Shown here: positions 1 through 10,300 of the stretch, in pieces
Position numbering within the stretch: the first letter of the stretch is position 1
Layout: the number at the start of each line of letters is the position of its first letter
Source of the DNA: Hemileia vastatrix
Lineage: Eukaryota; Basidiomycota; Pucciniomycetes; Pucciniales; Zaghouaniaceae
Reading direction: 5' to 3'
DNA: 64,000 nt
Assembly (NCBI GenBank): GCA_030280995.1
Contig: JASXTE010000016.1
Coordinates: forward strand, 21,610,001-21,674,000
The notes under the pieces: generated by a model
The model's database searches: none
The model's input: only the letters and a program-made list of their open reading frames with translations
What the model was told of the DNA's origin: nothing
Program-made: the position numbers and the translations under genes

Positions 1-632
1 TATATTTTATATTTTATATTTTATATTTTATATTTTATATTTTATCTTTTATATTTTATATTTTATATTTTATATTTTATATTTTATATTTTATATTTTA
101 TATTTTATATTTTATATTCTATATTTTATATTTTATATTTTATATTTTATATTTTATATTTTATATTTTATAATTTATATTTTATATTTTATATTTTATA
201 TTTTATATTTTATATTTTATAACTTATATTTTATATTTTATATTTTATATTTTATATTTTATATTTTATATTTTATATTTTATATTTTATATTTTATATT
301 TTATATTTTATATTTTATATTTTATATTTTATATTTTATATTTTATATTTTATATTTTATATTTTATATTTTATATTTTATATTTTATATTTTATATTTT
401 ATATTTTATATTTTATATTTTATATTTTATATTTTATATTTTATATTTTATATTTTATATTTTATATTTTATATTTTATATTTTATATTTTATATTTTAT
501 ATTTTATATTTTATATTTTATATTTTATATTTTATATTTTATATTTTATATTTTATATTTTATATTTTATATTTTATATGTTATATTTTATATTTTATAT
601 TTTATATTTAATATTTTATATTTTATATTTTT
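1..632. repeat. (TATATTT)n satellite-like array
   Basis: Almost uninterrupted tandem array of a 7-bp unit, TATATTT, about 90 copies, with a few single-base variants near 45, 120, 172 and 225. It runs off the left edge of the window, so its full length is unknown. It holds no coding potential. The unit is not a telomere repeat, since it lacks the G-rich strand of telomeric DNA. Confidence 0.95.
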
Positions 633-737
633 TTAATTTAATTTAATTTTTTCTTTCTTTTATTCTTTTATTATTTCATTAATTCATTATTAAATTTTTT
701 TAATTTTAAATTTTATTATTTTGAATTTTAAAATTTT

Positions 738-2455
738 AAAATTTTTAAATTTTTAAATTTTTAAATTTTTAAATTTTTAAATTTTTAAATTTTTAAATTT
801 TTAAATTTTTAAATTTTTAAATTTTTAAATTTTTAAATTTTTAAATTTTTAAATTTTTAAATTTTTAAATTTTTAAATTTTTAAATTTTTAAATTTTTAA
901 ATTTTTAAATTTTTAAATTTCTAAATTTTTAAATTTTTAAATTTTTAAATTTTTAAATTTTTAAATTTTTAAATTTTTAAATTTTTAAATTTTTAAATTT
1001 TTAAATTTTTAAATTTTTAAATTTTTAAATTTTTAAATTTTTAAATTTTTAAATTTTTAAATTTTTAAATTTTTAAATTTTTAAATTTTTAAATTTTTAA
1101 ATTTTTAAATTTTTAAATTTTTAAATTTTTAAATTTTTAAATTTTTAAATTTTTAAATTTTTAAATTTTTAAATTTTTAAATTTTTAAATTTTTAAATTT
1201 TTAAATTTTTAAATTTTTAAATTTTTAAATTTTTAAATTTTTAAATTTTTAAATTTTTAAATTTTTAAATTTTTAAATTTTTAAAATTTTTAAATTTTTA
1301 AATTTTTAAATTTTTAAATTTTTAAATTTTTAAATTTTTAAATTTTTAAATTTTTAAATTTTTAAATTTTTAAATTTTTAAATTTTTAAATTTTTAAATT
1401 TTTAAATTTTTAAATTTTTAAATTTTTAAATTTTTAAATTTTTAAATTTTTAAATTTTTAAATTTTTAAATTTTTAAAAATTTAAAAATTTAAAAATTTA
1501 AATTTTTAAATTTTTAAATTTTTAAATTTTTAAATTTTTAAATTTTTAAATTTTTAAATTTTTAAATTTTTAAATTTTTAAATTTTTAAATTTTTAAATT
1601 TTTAAATTTTTAAATTTTTAAATTTTTAAATTTTTAAATTTTTAAATTTTTAAATTTTTAAATTTTTAAATTTTTAAATTTTTAAATTTTTAAATTTTTA
1701 AATTTTTAAATTTTTAAATTTTTAAATTTTTAAATTTTTAAATTTTTAAATTTTTAAATTTTTAAATTTTTAAATTTTTAAATTTTTAAATTTTTAAATT
1801 TTTAAATTTTTAAATTTTTAAATTTTTAAATTTTTAAATTTTTAAATTTTTAAATTTTTAAATTTTTAAATTTTTAAATTTTTAAATTTTTAAATTTTTA
1901 AATTTTTAAATTTTTAAATTTTTAAATTTTTAAATTTTTAAATTTTTAAATTTTTAAATTTTTAAATTTTTAAATTTTTAAATTTTTAAGTTTTTAAATT
2001 TTTAAATTTTTAAATTTTTAAATTTTTAAATTTTTAAATTTTTAAATTTTTAAATTTTTAAATTTTTAAATTTTTAAATTTTTAAATTTTTAAATTTTTA
2101 AATTTTTAAATTTTTAAATTTTTAAATTTTTAAATTTTTAAATTTTTAAATTTTTAAATTTTTAAATTTTTAAATTTTTAAATTTTTAAATTTTTAAATT
2201 TTTAAATTTTTAAATTTTTAAATTTTTAAATTTTTAAATTTTTAAATTTTTAAATTTTTAAATTTTTAAATTTTTAAATTTTTAAATTTTTAAATTTTTA
2301 AATTTTTAAATTTTTAAATTTTTAAATTTTTAAATTTTTAAATTTTTAAATTTTTAAATTTTTAAATTTTTAAATTTTTAAATTTTTAAATTTTTAAATT
2401 TTTAAATTTTTAAATTTTTAAATTTTTAAATTTAAAATTTTTTAAATTTTTAAAT
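738..2455. repeat. (AAATTTTT)n satellite-like array
   Basis: Tandem array of an 8-bp unit of three A then five T, about 210 copies over 1.7 kb, nearly free of substitutions (exceptions near 920, 1280 and 1990). Around 1476-1500 three units run in the opposite orientation (AAAAATTT) before the original phase resumes. The array is flanked by irregular A/T-rich DNA (633-737 and 2456-2660). No genes. Confidence 0.95.
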
Positions 2456-3815
2456 TTTTTTTACATTTTTATATTTTTATTTTTTATATTTTTATACTTT
2501 TATATTTTTATATTTTTTTATACTTAATTTGTTTTTTCTTTTTCTTTTTTTCATTTTTTCATTTTTTCAATTTTTTTTTTTACAATTTTATAATTTTACA
2601 CTTTTACAGTTTTATATTTCTACATTCTTACATTTTACATTTTCAGATTTGCCCTTTTTTTAATTTTTTATTTTTTTTAAGAAAAGAGATTAAATAAGTA
2701 GTGGGAAGTGTGGGGATGAGAAAAATCTAAGAGAAGGAGAAGGCTGAGGTAGAGGTAGATGTAAAGTGAAAAATAGAAAAGAAACCAGTGATAGAAAGAG
2801 GTGAGAGGGAAAATGAAAAAGGCAGTTTGAGGGGAGAGGGTCATTTGTAGAGTAAGAGAGTAACAGTTGGTCATTGAGATATACAGGAAGAGGAAAAGGG
2901 ATTAGAGAAAAATGAAAGTAGAGGTGCATGATGAAGAAACAATTAAAAGTAGATATAAAACCATATATTTGACATGAGTAGACTGGATGAGTATTATCAT
3001 ATTGGTAATTGTTGGTGCAGCCAGCCAACAAAAGTGTTACTTGAGCAACACAATTTTAGTGCCCCAGCACTGATAGAAGCTCTATTCAGCCAATATGAAA
3101 AATGATTGATAATTATCTTTTATTGATATTTTTGAACTTAAACCTATAGTTAATACATCTTTATTTTTTATTTACAATTCACTTTAAGACTAAGAGAGTA
3201 ATTGAATAAAATAATTGGTAATAAAATACTATTTCACTTTTTTACACAAGAATTGACAGTATGCTTCTGATAACTATACATGATATAAAGAAATAATATA
3301 ATAGGAAAATTTTGGCAAAATGTTGAAAAGTAAAACAAAAAATTTAAATAAATTTCAAACTAATGAACCTATGTATTTTATGAGTTAACTGTATTTATTT
3401 TTAAATATAATAGTAAAATATGTTGGTTAGATGAAAAATATCCTTGAATTAAATTAAAAAATTCATGTAAATTTTGAAGAAAATATCTATCTGCATATAT
3501 AACCATTTAGCTTCATTTCTTGTTTTGTGATTACTATATATAACTAGATAATTGAATTTAATAACTTAAAATTTAAGAAACTTTAATAATTTATCTATCT
3601 CAACATATTTACAATAATCTATTCAGTAACAGAAAGAAATATCTGAGTCCTTTCTTTTACTAATTTTTTTCATTGCAATGACTGCATAAATTTTTAAAAA
3701 AAATATTTATCATGTTTTTGGTGGAACTTAGATTGAACTCTCAATGCAATCCTGTTTTCAACTTTAGTTCAAGCTAAGTTAAGCAATTAAAAAATTAATA
3801 CTTTTTTAGAATTTT
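2456..3815. other. AT-rich spacer, no supported gene
   Basis: Up to about 2660 this is T-rich DNA with very little sequence complexity. From 2680 to 2960 the plus strand is strongly purine-rich (GA-type); open frames read on the minus strand there are low-complexity Phe/Leu/Ser translations and look like composition artefacts. From 3000 to 3815 I see only AT-rich DNA with many stops in every frame. Confidence 0.6.
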
Positions 3816-3820
3816 TATTA

Positions 3821-3850
3821 GTGGGTATCAATGTTCAGTGATCCGCAATT
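3821..3850 (+). repeat. Terminal inverted repeat, left end of copy A
   Basis: The first 17 bases are GTGGGTATCAATGTTCA, followed by a TCCGCAATTA box. Further TTGC(G/C)GA/TCCGCAA-like boxes follow within 120 bp, and the same region closes copy B at 31700-31775. This is the end nearest the Myb-like gene in both copies. Confidence 0.8.
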
Positions 3851-3933
3851 AAATTAATTGCCAAAAATAATCAGCATACCCCAATTATCTTCTGCAATTA
3901 TTTTTGCTAATAATTGGGTTATTAGACACTTTA

Positions 3934-4788
3934 TAACAAGGTATCTTTCAAGTCTAGAAGGTTTTATAGGGAGGTCCAATGGCAGTGACAACGATTTTTA
4001 AGGGAATTAAACTCAGGTACGTATTTTCCTATCTTAAAGATTTTTTACTCAATAATAAGAGGTAAAGTTTTAATTATTATTATAATTAATGAGTTAGAAC
4101 TACGTAATTGTAAGTACTAAAAACAATAATAAATAGTAATAAATGCTTTAAGTTTAGTAATTGTTTTAATTATGTAAGTAAGTAAGGAATGCCTGAAAAG
4201 TACAAAAAGAGAGGGCGTTTTATAGGCAAAGATGTGAAAAATAAAGACATGGAGTTAACACCACCTGATACAAGGGTGTGAAAAAAAAGAAACTAAATAA
4301 AGAGTGTATGTGAAATAATAAAAGATATACTAAATAGTGCGTTAATAAAAGGTATCATTTTATTTGAAATAAAAATTAGAATCCCTTGGTCTGTCACATT
4401 TAGTACAAAAACCATTTGATTTAAAATGGAGATTCAACAAAATCTAAATAAAGGAATTTGAAAAGTTTCTTATTTTATATATTTTATATATTTTATATAT
4501 TTTATATATTTTATATATTTTATATATTTTATATATTTTATATATTTTTTAATACTATTTTTATTCCCTCTCATCTGTATTATTGAGCATGGTGTTAGGG
4601 AGTAAAAATGTGTGTGACAATTACTTATTTTTATTAATTATTTACATTACTTATTGTACTTAGCTAGTTAGTTGTAAGTAATACATAAGTAGTTAGTAAA
4701 TAAATAATTATTAATAAGGATTAAAAGGCATGGCTTCATCTCAGTAAGATAATTAATTATTTTACTGGGTAAGTCTAGTAGCTTGGCT
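3934..4788. mobile_element. 855-bp unclassified insertion with 9-bp target duplication
   Basis: Copy B has a continuous sequence here. In copy A the bases GACACTTTA occur at 3925-3933 and again at 4789-4797, bracketing 855 bp that B lacks. A 9-bp duplication fits Mutator-like elements, but I see no clear terminal inverted repeats and no coding sequence. It contains a 9-bp microsatellite (4470-4541) and a 26-bp near-perfect palindrome (4742-4767) close to its right end. Confidence 0.7.
4470..4541. repeat. (ATTTTATAT)n microsatellite
   Basis: About eight copies of a 9-bp unit, inside the 855-bp insertion in copy A. Confidence 0.85.
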
Positions 4789-5051
4789 GACACTTTAAAT
4801 GTCAATGTTCACCTCTTATCCAAAATTTTTCTTCTCAATTTTTCATAACCACATCTTGGACAAATTTCTGTCATAACCACATCTTGACCTACATTCTTCC
4901 ATAACCACATCTAGGACTACTCTCTGGATATGCCTTCTACCTTTCTGCACAATCCCATTCTCATCCCATCCTGTTCATTCTATCTGATCAGAACCCCTCA
5001 CCATCTCATCTGCTTGTTTCTGCTCCTTTTCATCTTCATTTATATTTTAAC

Positions 5052-6455
5052 ATGCCTTGTTGTCTTAGATCTTATCAAAGGAAGCCATCACCCAGTTGTT
5101 CTTCAAATCCCACTACTCCCTCTTTCTTCCACTCAGCCGAGAAATCTAAGACTGTTCAATTAAAAAAAGATTATCATCTCATTCTTATCAACTGGCTGAA
5201 AACCAAATCTAACTATGACTCTTGTTTTGGTACTGCGTATGCAACTAAAGTAGAGCAGCCCCCAGCATCAAAAGTTAATAGCTATCTTCTAATGGCAAAT
5301 AAATTATGGAATAAGACCAAGGGAAGGATTTATCTTTTGCCTAAACAGATTTCTGAATGCTTCAAGCATTACCGAGCCAAATACAAGAAGGCAAAGACTA
5401 TTTCATCTTCCACTGGTTTTGGGGTTACCGACATCAATATAACTAAGGGAATCAAATCCATAGACAATAAACTTGAATCTTTATGTCCTTACTTTAAAGA
5501 GATGGATGAAATTTTTGGAGAGAGAGCCGATGTTAATCCTGTAAACATGTTGGATGGAGAAGATCCTATCTCCAAACATGCTTTTGAAGAAAATCTTTTC
5601 CCATCCTCTTCCTCCACTCAAGCCTCCCCTCATTTTAATGTGACAAATCTAGATAGCTTTTCTGTAGATCCTATTGGTTATTTAACCCAACAAAATCTAA
5701 CTCAGGTCTGTTTATTTTTTATTTTATCTTATCAATTCTATTTTTTTATTTACTTATTTTTTTCTTATTTCTTAAAAGGCTGACAATCAAACCCAGGATC
5801 CTCAATCAACTGAGTCTGAAGTTAGCAACAATAATGAGGAGGAAAATATGACCTTGAACAAGAAGAGTAGGGCTTCAAGTAGTCTAAATTTCCACTCCCA
5901 AGGAAGACAAAAAAGTGATACTTCATCACAAACCCCTTTTTTGTCTATGGAACAATTTATAGAGAAACATGATGCTGGTAAGTAATATCATACCTCTTAT
6001 TACTTTACTCTGCTTTTCTTCTACTTTATATTAATTTTTATTATCACTCTAGAACAAGTGGAAATTGCTAAAGAGACTCTAAGCTTTGAAAAGAAGAAAT
6101 AAGAGCTCTCTTTAAGGAGGGATGATAGGCTACAAGATTTGGAAGAGAGGAAGTACGAGCTCTCTTTACGGAAGGATGATTGGGCCCAAGATTTGGAGGA
6201 GAAGAAGTATGAGCTTTCTTTACAGAAGGATGATCGGGCCCAAGATTTGGAGGAGAAGAAGTTTGAGTTAACTCTAAGTATTGAAAAATCAAAAAAAAGG
6301 AGAAAACACTTGAACATCAAAACCTATTAGAGCAGATGAAATATAAGTTTGATCATGAAGAAAATTCCAAAAAGAAAGATTTCTTGATAGAATGTGTTGA
6401 AGCTAATAAATCTGTTGGGGAAATTGAATGGTTAAAGAAATTGTTGGATGGCTAG
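5052..6455 (+). pseudogene. Myb/SANT-like coiled-coil transposon protein, copy A
   Basis: Three exons are readable: 5052-5705, 5779-5977 and 6053-6455, with GT-AG introns of 73 and 75 bp. The first exon encodes a charged helical module (INWLKTKSNYDSCFG ... MDEIFGERAD) that looks like the Myb/SANT-type DNA-binding partner usual in PIF/Harbinger transposons. The third exon is a coiled coil built from a 20-residue repeat (YELSLxKDDxxQDLEEKK), three copies here against two in copy B and one in C. The gene is broken: a TAA at 6100-6102 replaces a Tyr codon of the first repeat, and a frameshift follows near 6300. The exon-1 frame is intact here, whereas copy B has a stop in it. It converges on the dioxygenase gene. 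Assignment of the DNA-binding role is by family and context. Confidence 0.75.
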
Positions 6456-6611
6456 TTTGTTTTATTTCTCTCACACTTCAACTGTTCATATTTATTTGTA
6501 CATAAAATTTAAAATAATTTCCTGTATTACATTACTCTATCAATCATTACTTAAATTTTTGTATTTTATTGCTAAATATTCTTTTTTTAAATAAAGTTTT
6601 CATGTCTCCTT

Positions 6612-7045
6612 TGAAAATTTGACGATCCCCTACCCCTGGATTTTTTTGAAGTAAGGGGTGGGTATCACCAAAATTCTTTCATGTCATGAATCTTGAAAGT
6701 CTTATATGAAACTTTGGCTTTACTACCCCCTTCATTTTACCGGTATCCCCAAAATTCTTACATGTCAAGAATTTCACAAGTCTTATAAGAAATTTTGACA
6801 ATACCCCTCCTTGGATTTTATTGAAGTAAGGGACAGGTATCACCAAAATATTTTCACCAAAATATTTACAAGTCAAAAATTTTACATGTTACATTTGAAA
6901 ATTTGGCAATACCCCCCCTACATTTTATTGAAGCAAGGGGTGGGTATCACCTAAATTTTTACAATTCTTTAATTTTGAATGTCAGACTTGAAAATTTGGC
7001 AATACCCCCCGTGCATTTTATTGAAGTAAGGGTTTGAAGTCATCT
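6612..7045. repeat. Tandem repeats with paired GGGTATC boxes, copy A
   Basis: About four degenerate units of roughly 110 bp lie between the convergent Myb-like and TET-like genes. Each unit pairs a CAATACCCC box with a GGGTATCACC box about 30 bp away in inverted orientation, separated by a conserved TTTTATTGAAGTAAGGGG stretch. The GGGTATC core is the same as in the element's termini. The same array is at 29528-29945 in copy B, and a shorter one at 41050-41200 in copy C. Confidence 0.7.
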
Positions 7046-7336
7046 AAATTTAATATAATTACATAAATTATTAAATAAATATCTAATATATATCAATTTC
7101 CCTAGTTTAAAGTAATGACAATTCCTCAAGCCAAAATGCAGATCAAATCTAGAAACAAAAGTTTGGGACTTTCCACAGGTATAGGCTAGAGGAACCCCAT
7201 GAAACATTTAAATGTTATCATGATTACATGTTATACAACCAAAGGTTGTTGGCTCATCACTTTACTTGAGTAAGTTGATATATAAAAAATATTTATTAAA
7301 AATTTATGAAAAAATATAAAATTTTGGATGACAACT

Positions 7337-8330
7337 CTAATCCCCATACTTTTTGGATCTAGATAAATTTTTTTTAAATTGATTAAATTTACCTTGTTTC
7401 TTTACCTTGTTGATTCTTTGAATCAACTTATGACTGATTTGAAATGAACAAACAAAATGTGTGAGAACTTGACAGGATTCAAAACCAGGAGGAGCTTTGG
7501 TTGTTTGATGATTATCCTTAGAAGAATTCCAAATAGTTTTGCTGATACCATTTCCCAAACCAAAATCAATGATGCACCGGTGGTCTGGAAAATAGAAACC
7601 ATGTCCGTTGATTTTAGCTGGATATGGTATTGGTTGGCCAGTTATTGGATTGATATATGAAAATATACCAAATGTAAGAAAATTGGTGTCATTCCTATTG
7701 ATATGAATCCTATTGTGGAATCCAGAATGAGTGATAATAACATTAGAAAATAAAAGATATTTGTGGGTGATATCTTCCCATTTGGAGTCACACCAATTTG
7801 GTATTCAAACTTTGGTTGCAAGTTCATGAATTTTTTCAAATGCTTTATCACAGAGCTTTTTGAGTCAAAGAGCAAGAAAAGAGTTAAAGGAAGGTAGAGT
7901 GTCCCATAAGCAAAAATCTTAATCTTTTTGAGCTTTAGTGATATTCTTGAGTAATGAATATATGCCTATATAAATGAAATAAGTGAAATGATATTAAGAA
8001 TGGAAAAAAATTATTAAATATACCAAGAGAATACCCTTTAACAAAACCAGGTCTCCAACCAAATCCAATCATGATACCACCCAACAAATTCTTATTCCTT
8101 ATAGGTAACCAAACCAAAGCCATTTGATAAAGAGTTATGATAAGATCCGATAGTTCATTAAAAGTTTCATCTTTTACACCATCAAATGAATGAATTTCAA
8201 AAATGAATTGAGCCTTATAAGTATTACTGATAGCTGCAACAACTCAATCATCTCCAAATTTGGTTAGATATTTGATATCTTCTGGTAATTTTTTCGGATA
8301 TTGATTTTTTTTATCTACTTTAGTTTTATA
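7337..8330 (-). pseudogene. TET/JBP-like 2OG-Fe(II) dioxygenase, dead copy A
   Basis: Two exons are readable. The upstream one, about 8330-8034, ends in the motif GWRPGFVKGYSLG; a 68-bp intron (8033-7966) joins it in frame to the exon 7965-7337, which matches the intact exon of copy B closely. Decay is plain: TGA at 8244-8246, TAA at 7919-7921, TGA at 7865-7867 and at 7805-7807. The iron-binding HxD motif has become HIN (Asn codon at 7697-7699) where copy B has HID. A Ser-rich open frame at 8709-8512 (starting MSSSSDSPL, then basic) could be the first exon but I cannot connect it. Family assignment rests on the HxD, distal His and surrounding pattern typical of fungal TET-like proteins. Confidence 0.7.
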
Positions 8331-8385
8331 AAAAAAAATGTTTGGGATATGACAAAAAAAACTTTCACAGAGAATTTATTTTTTC

Positions 8386-8575
8386 AGATATCTTTTCTTC
8401 TGATGAGACTGATTATCTTTAATTTTTTTTTGATGATTTAGATGATGAATTTTTTTTTTCAGATATCTTTTCTTCTGATGAGACTGATTATCTTTAATGT
8501 TTTTTGATGATTTAGAAGAAGAATATTTTTTTCAGATACCTTTTATTCTGATGAGACTGATTATCATTAATTTTT
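8386..8575. repeat. Three tandem copies of a ~62-bp unit
   Basis: A unit containing TCTTCTGATGAGACTGATTA followed by a T-run and TGATGATTTAGA occurs three times in a row. On the minus strand the last copy encodes the Lys/Asn-rich end of a Ser-rich open frame (8709-8512). It may be an expanded part of the first exon of the dioxygenase gene. Confidence 0.7.
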
Positions 8576-9199
8576 TTTGATGATTTAGAAGATGATTGAA
8601 TTGAAGTTGATTTTGAAGAAGATGATATAGATGATAAAGATGAAGATGATAAAGAGGATAAAGATGAAGATGATAGAGAAGTAAGGGGTGAATCTGAAGA
8701 AGAAGACATTTTTTTGATCTGAAAAAAATTTAAATGTAAAAAGAAAACTCAACACATATTTTTTTGAAAAAAAACTCACATAATAATATCTTTTAAAATA
8801 AAATTTAAAGCAAAATCCTTTTTAAAAAAAATTAAAAAAAATTTTAAAACAAAAAAAAAATATGATAATTTTCAGTAGAAATTATTTCAAAAAAAAATAA
8901 AATACAAAAGAAAACCTGAACTTTGGTTATAAAAAACCTTCACAGAAAATCTCAAAAAAATAATTTAAAAAATAAAAAAAAATCAGTAAAAGAAAAATCA
9001 AAACAAATAAATTAAAAAAAAATTAAATTCAGTGAAATTATTTGGAAGAAAAATTAAAAATTAAAATCTAAACCTTTTTTGTTTTGTATTTTACAGGGAA
9101 AGACCTTAACAGAAAGTAAAAGATTTTTTTTCCCTAAAATTCTGCCAAAAAAAAAAAAAATTTCAAAAAACAAATTTTTAGTATGTTTTTTAGAAAGTA

Positions 9200-9830
9200 G
9201 GTAACCCCTCTTTAACTCCCATAAAATTCCCCTTTCCGCCCCTTTATTCCTATGAAATCCCCTATAAAATCCCTCCCTCCTTGCCTCAAAACCACCCTCA
9301 AATAACCTCCTTAATTGCCTAAATACCCTCCAAAATTCACCCTTCACCCCTCTTTAGATGTCCCAACCCCCCCCTCTTTAGCCGCTTCAAACACCCTACC
9401 ATTTGGGTCCCCTCCCCCTCTTCCACTCCCCTTAAGCCTCCTCTAGCCCCTTATCCTTCTTAACAAACAATTGTTAGCAATTGTTTGTTAAGAAGTAGGG
9501 GGGGTAGAGGTGGCTTAATGGAAGTGGAAGGGGGGGGAGGGGACCTAAAAGGGGGGAAGGGGGGTTTTGAGGCAGTTAAAGAGAGGAGAAGGGGGTAGTG
9601 TTGAGGCACCTAAAGAGAGGGAAAGGGGGGTCATGAGGCGCCTAAAGAGAGGGGAAAGGGGGGTCATGAGGCACCTAAAGAGGGGGGAAAGGGGGGATTT
9701 GGGACAGGTAAAGAGGGTGAAATAAGGGGGACTTGAGGAAGGTAAAGAGAGGGGAGAAGGATTGACTTGAGGCAGGTAAAGAGAGAAGGAAAGGGGTGAA
9801 ATGAGGCAGCTAAAGAGGGTGAAGGAGAGA
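9200..9830. repeat. Long foldback with C-rich and G-rich arms
   Basis: The left part (about 9200-9455) is C-rich and the right part (about 9496-9830) is G-rich with repeated AGGGG/GAGGCA(C/G) blocks; they form a long imperfect inverted repeat. At the centre is a perfect 18-bp inverted repeat, 9456-9473 and 9478-9495, with a 4-base loop. Copy B has nothing like it at this place, so it is an extra insertion or expansion. A similar foldback lies beside the TET-like remnant of copy C (39.78-40.31 kb). Confidence 0.75.
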
Positions 9831-10300
9831 AAAAAAAAGAAAAAAAAAGATGAAAAAGAGAAAAAAAAATTAGTCTAACCTTGAAAATAAAAAAAAGGAC
9901 TTACAAAAAAAACAAAAAAAAATAAATAAATAAAATAAAAAAACAACAAAAAAAAAACAAAAAAAAGCAAAATAAAAAAATTCATGATTAGCAAATAAAA
10001 AACAATAAAAAAGAAAAAAAAAGACTTACCTGGTGAGATGAGTTTAGAAAATAAAAGTAACAAAAATATTTGAGTGATGTTTGAGGAGAGGATGAAAGGA
10101 TATGAGTGATGAATAAAAAAACAAATCACTGACAAAATATGCAATTTCATGTTGAGCTGGTGAAAGAAAACCAATGAGCCATCCAAAAAAAAGATATTCA
10201 CCGTAAATTCTAAAAAAAAATGAATATGCAACAAACCAAAATACCAAAACAAGTGAATAAAGTACACAAAGAGGAAATTTGGAGAGTACAAAAGAATAAT

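Noticed and set aside
1..632. 7-bp array as a telomere
   Set aside because: The unit has no G-rich strand and is followed by ordinary transposon-filled DNA; there is no telomere-associated gene.
2677..3031. Open frames on the minus strand
   Set aside because: Low-complexity Phe/Leu/Ser/Tyr translations of a purine-rich strand, with no motif or conserved copy.
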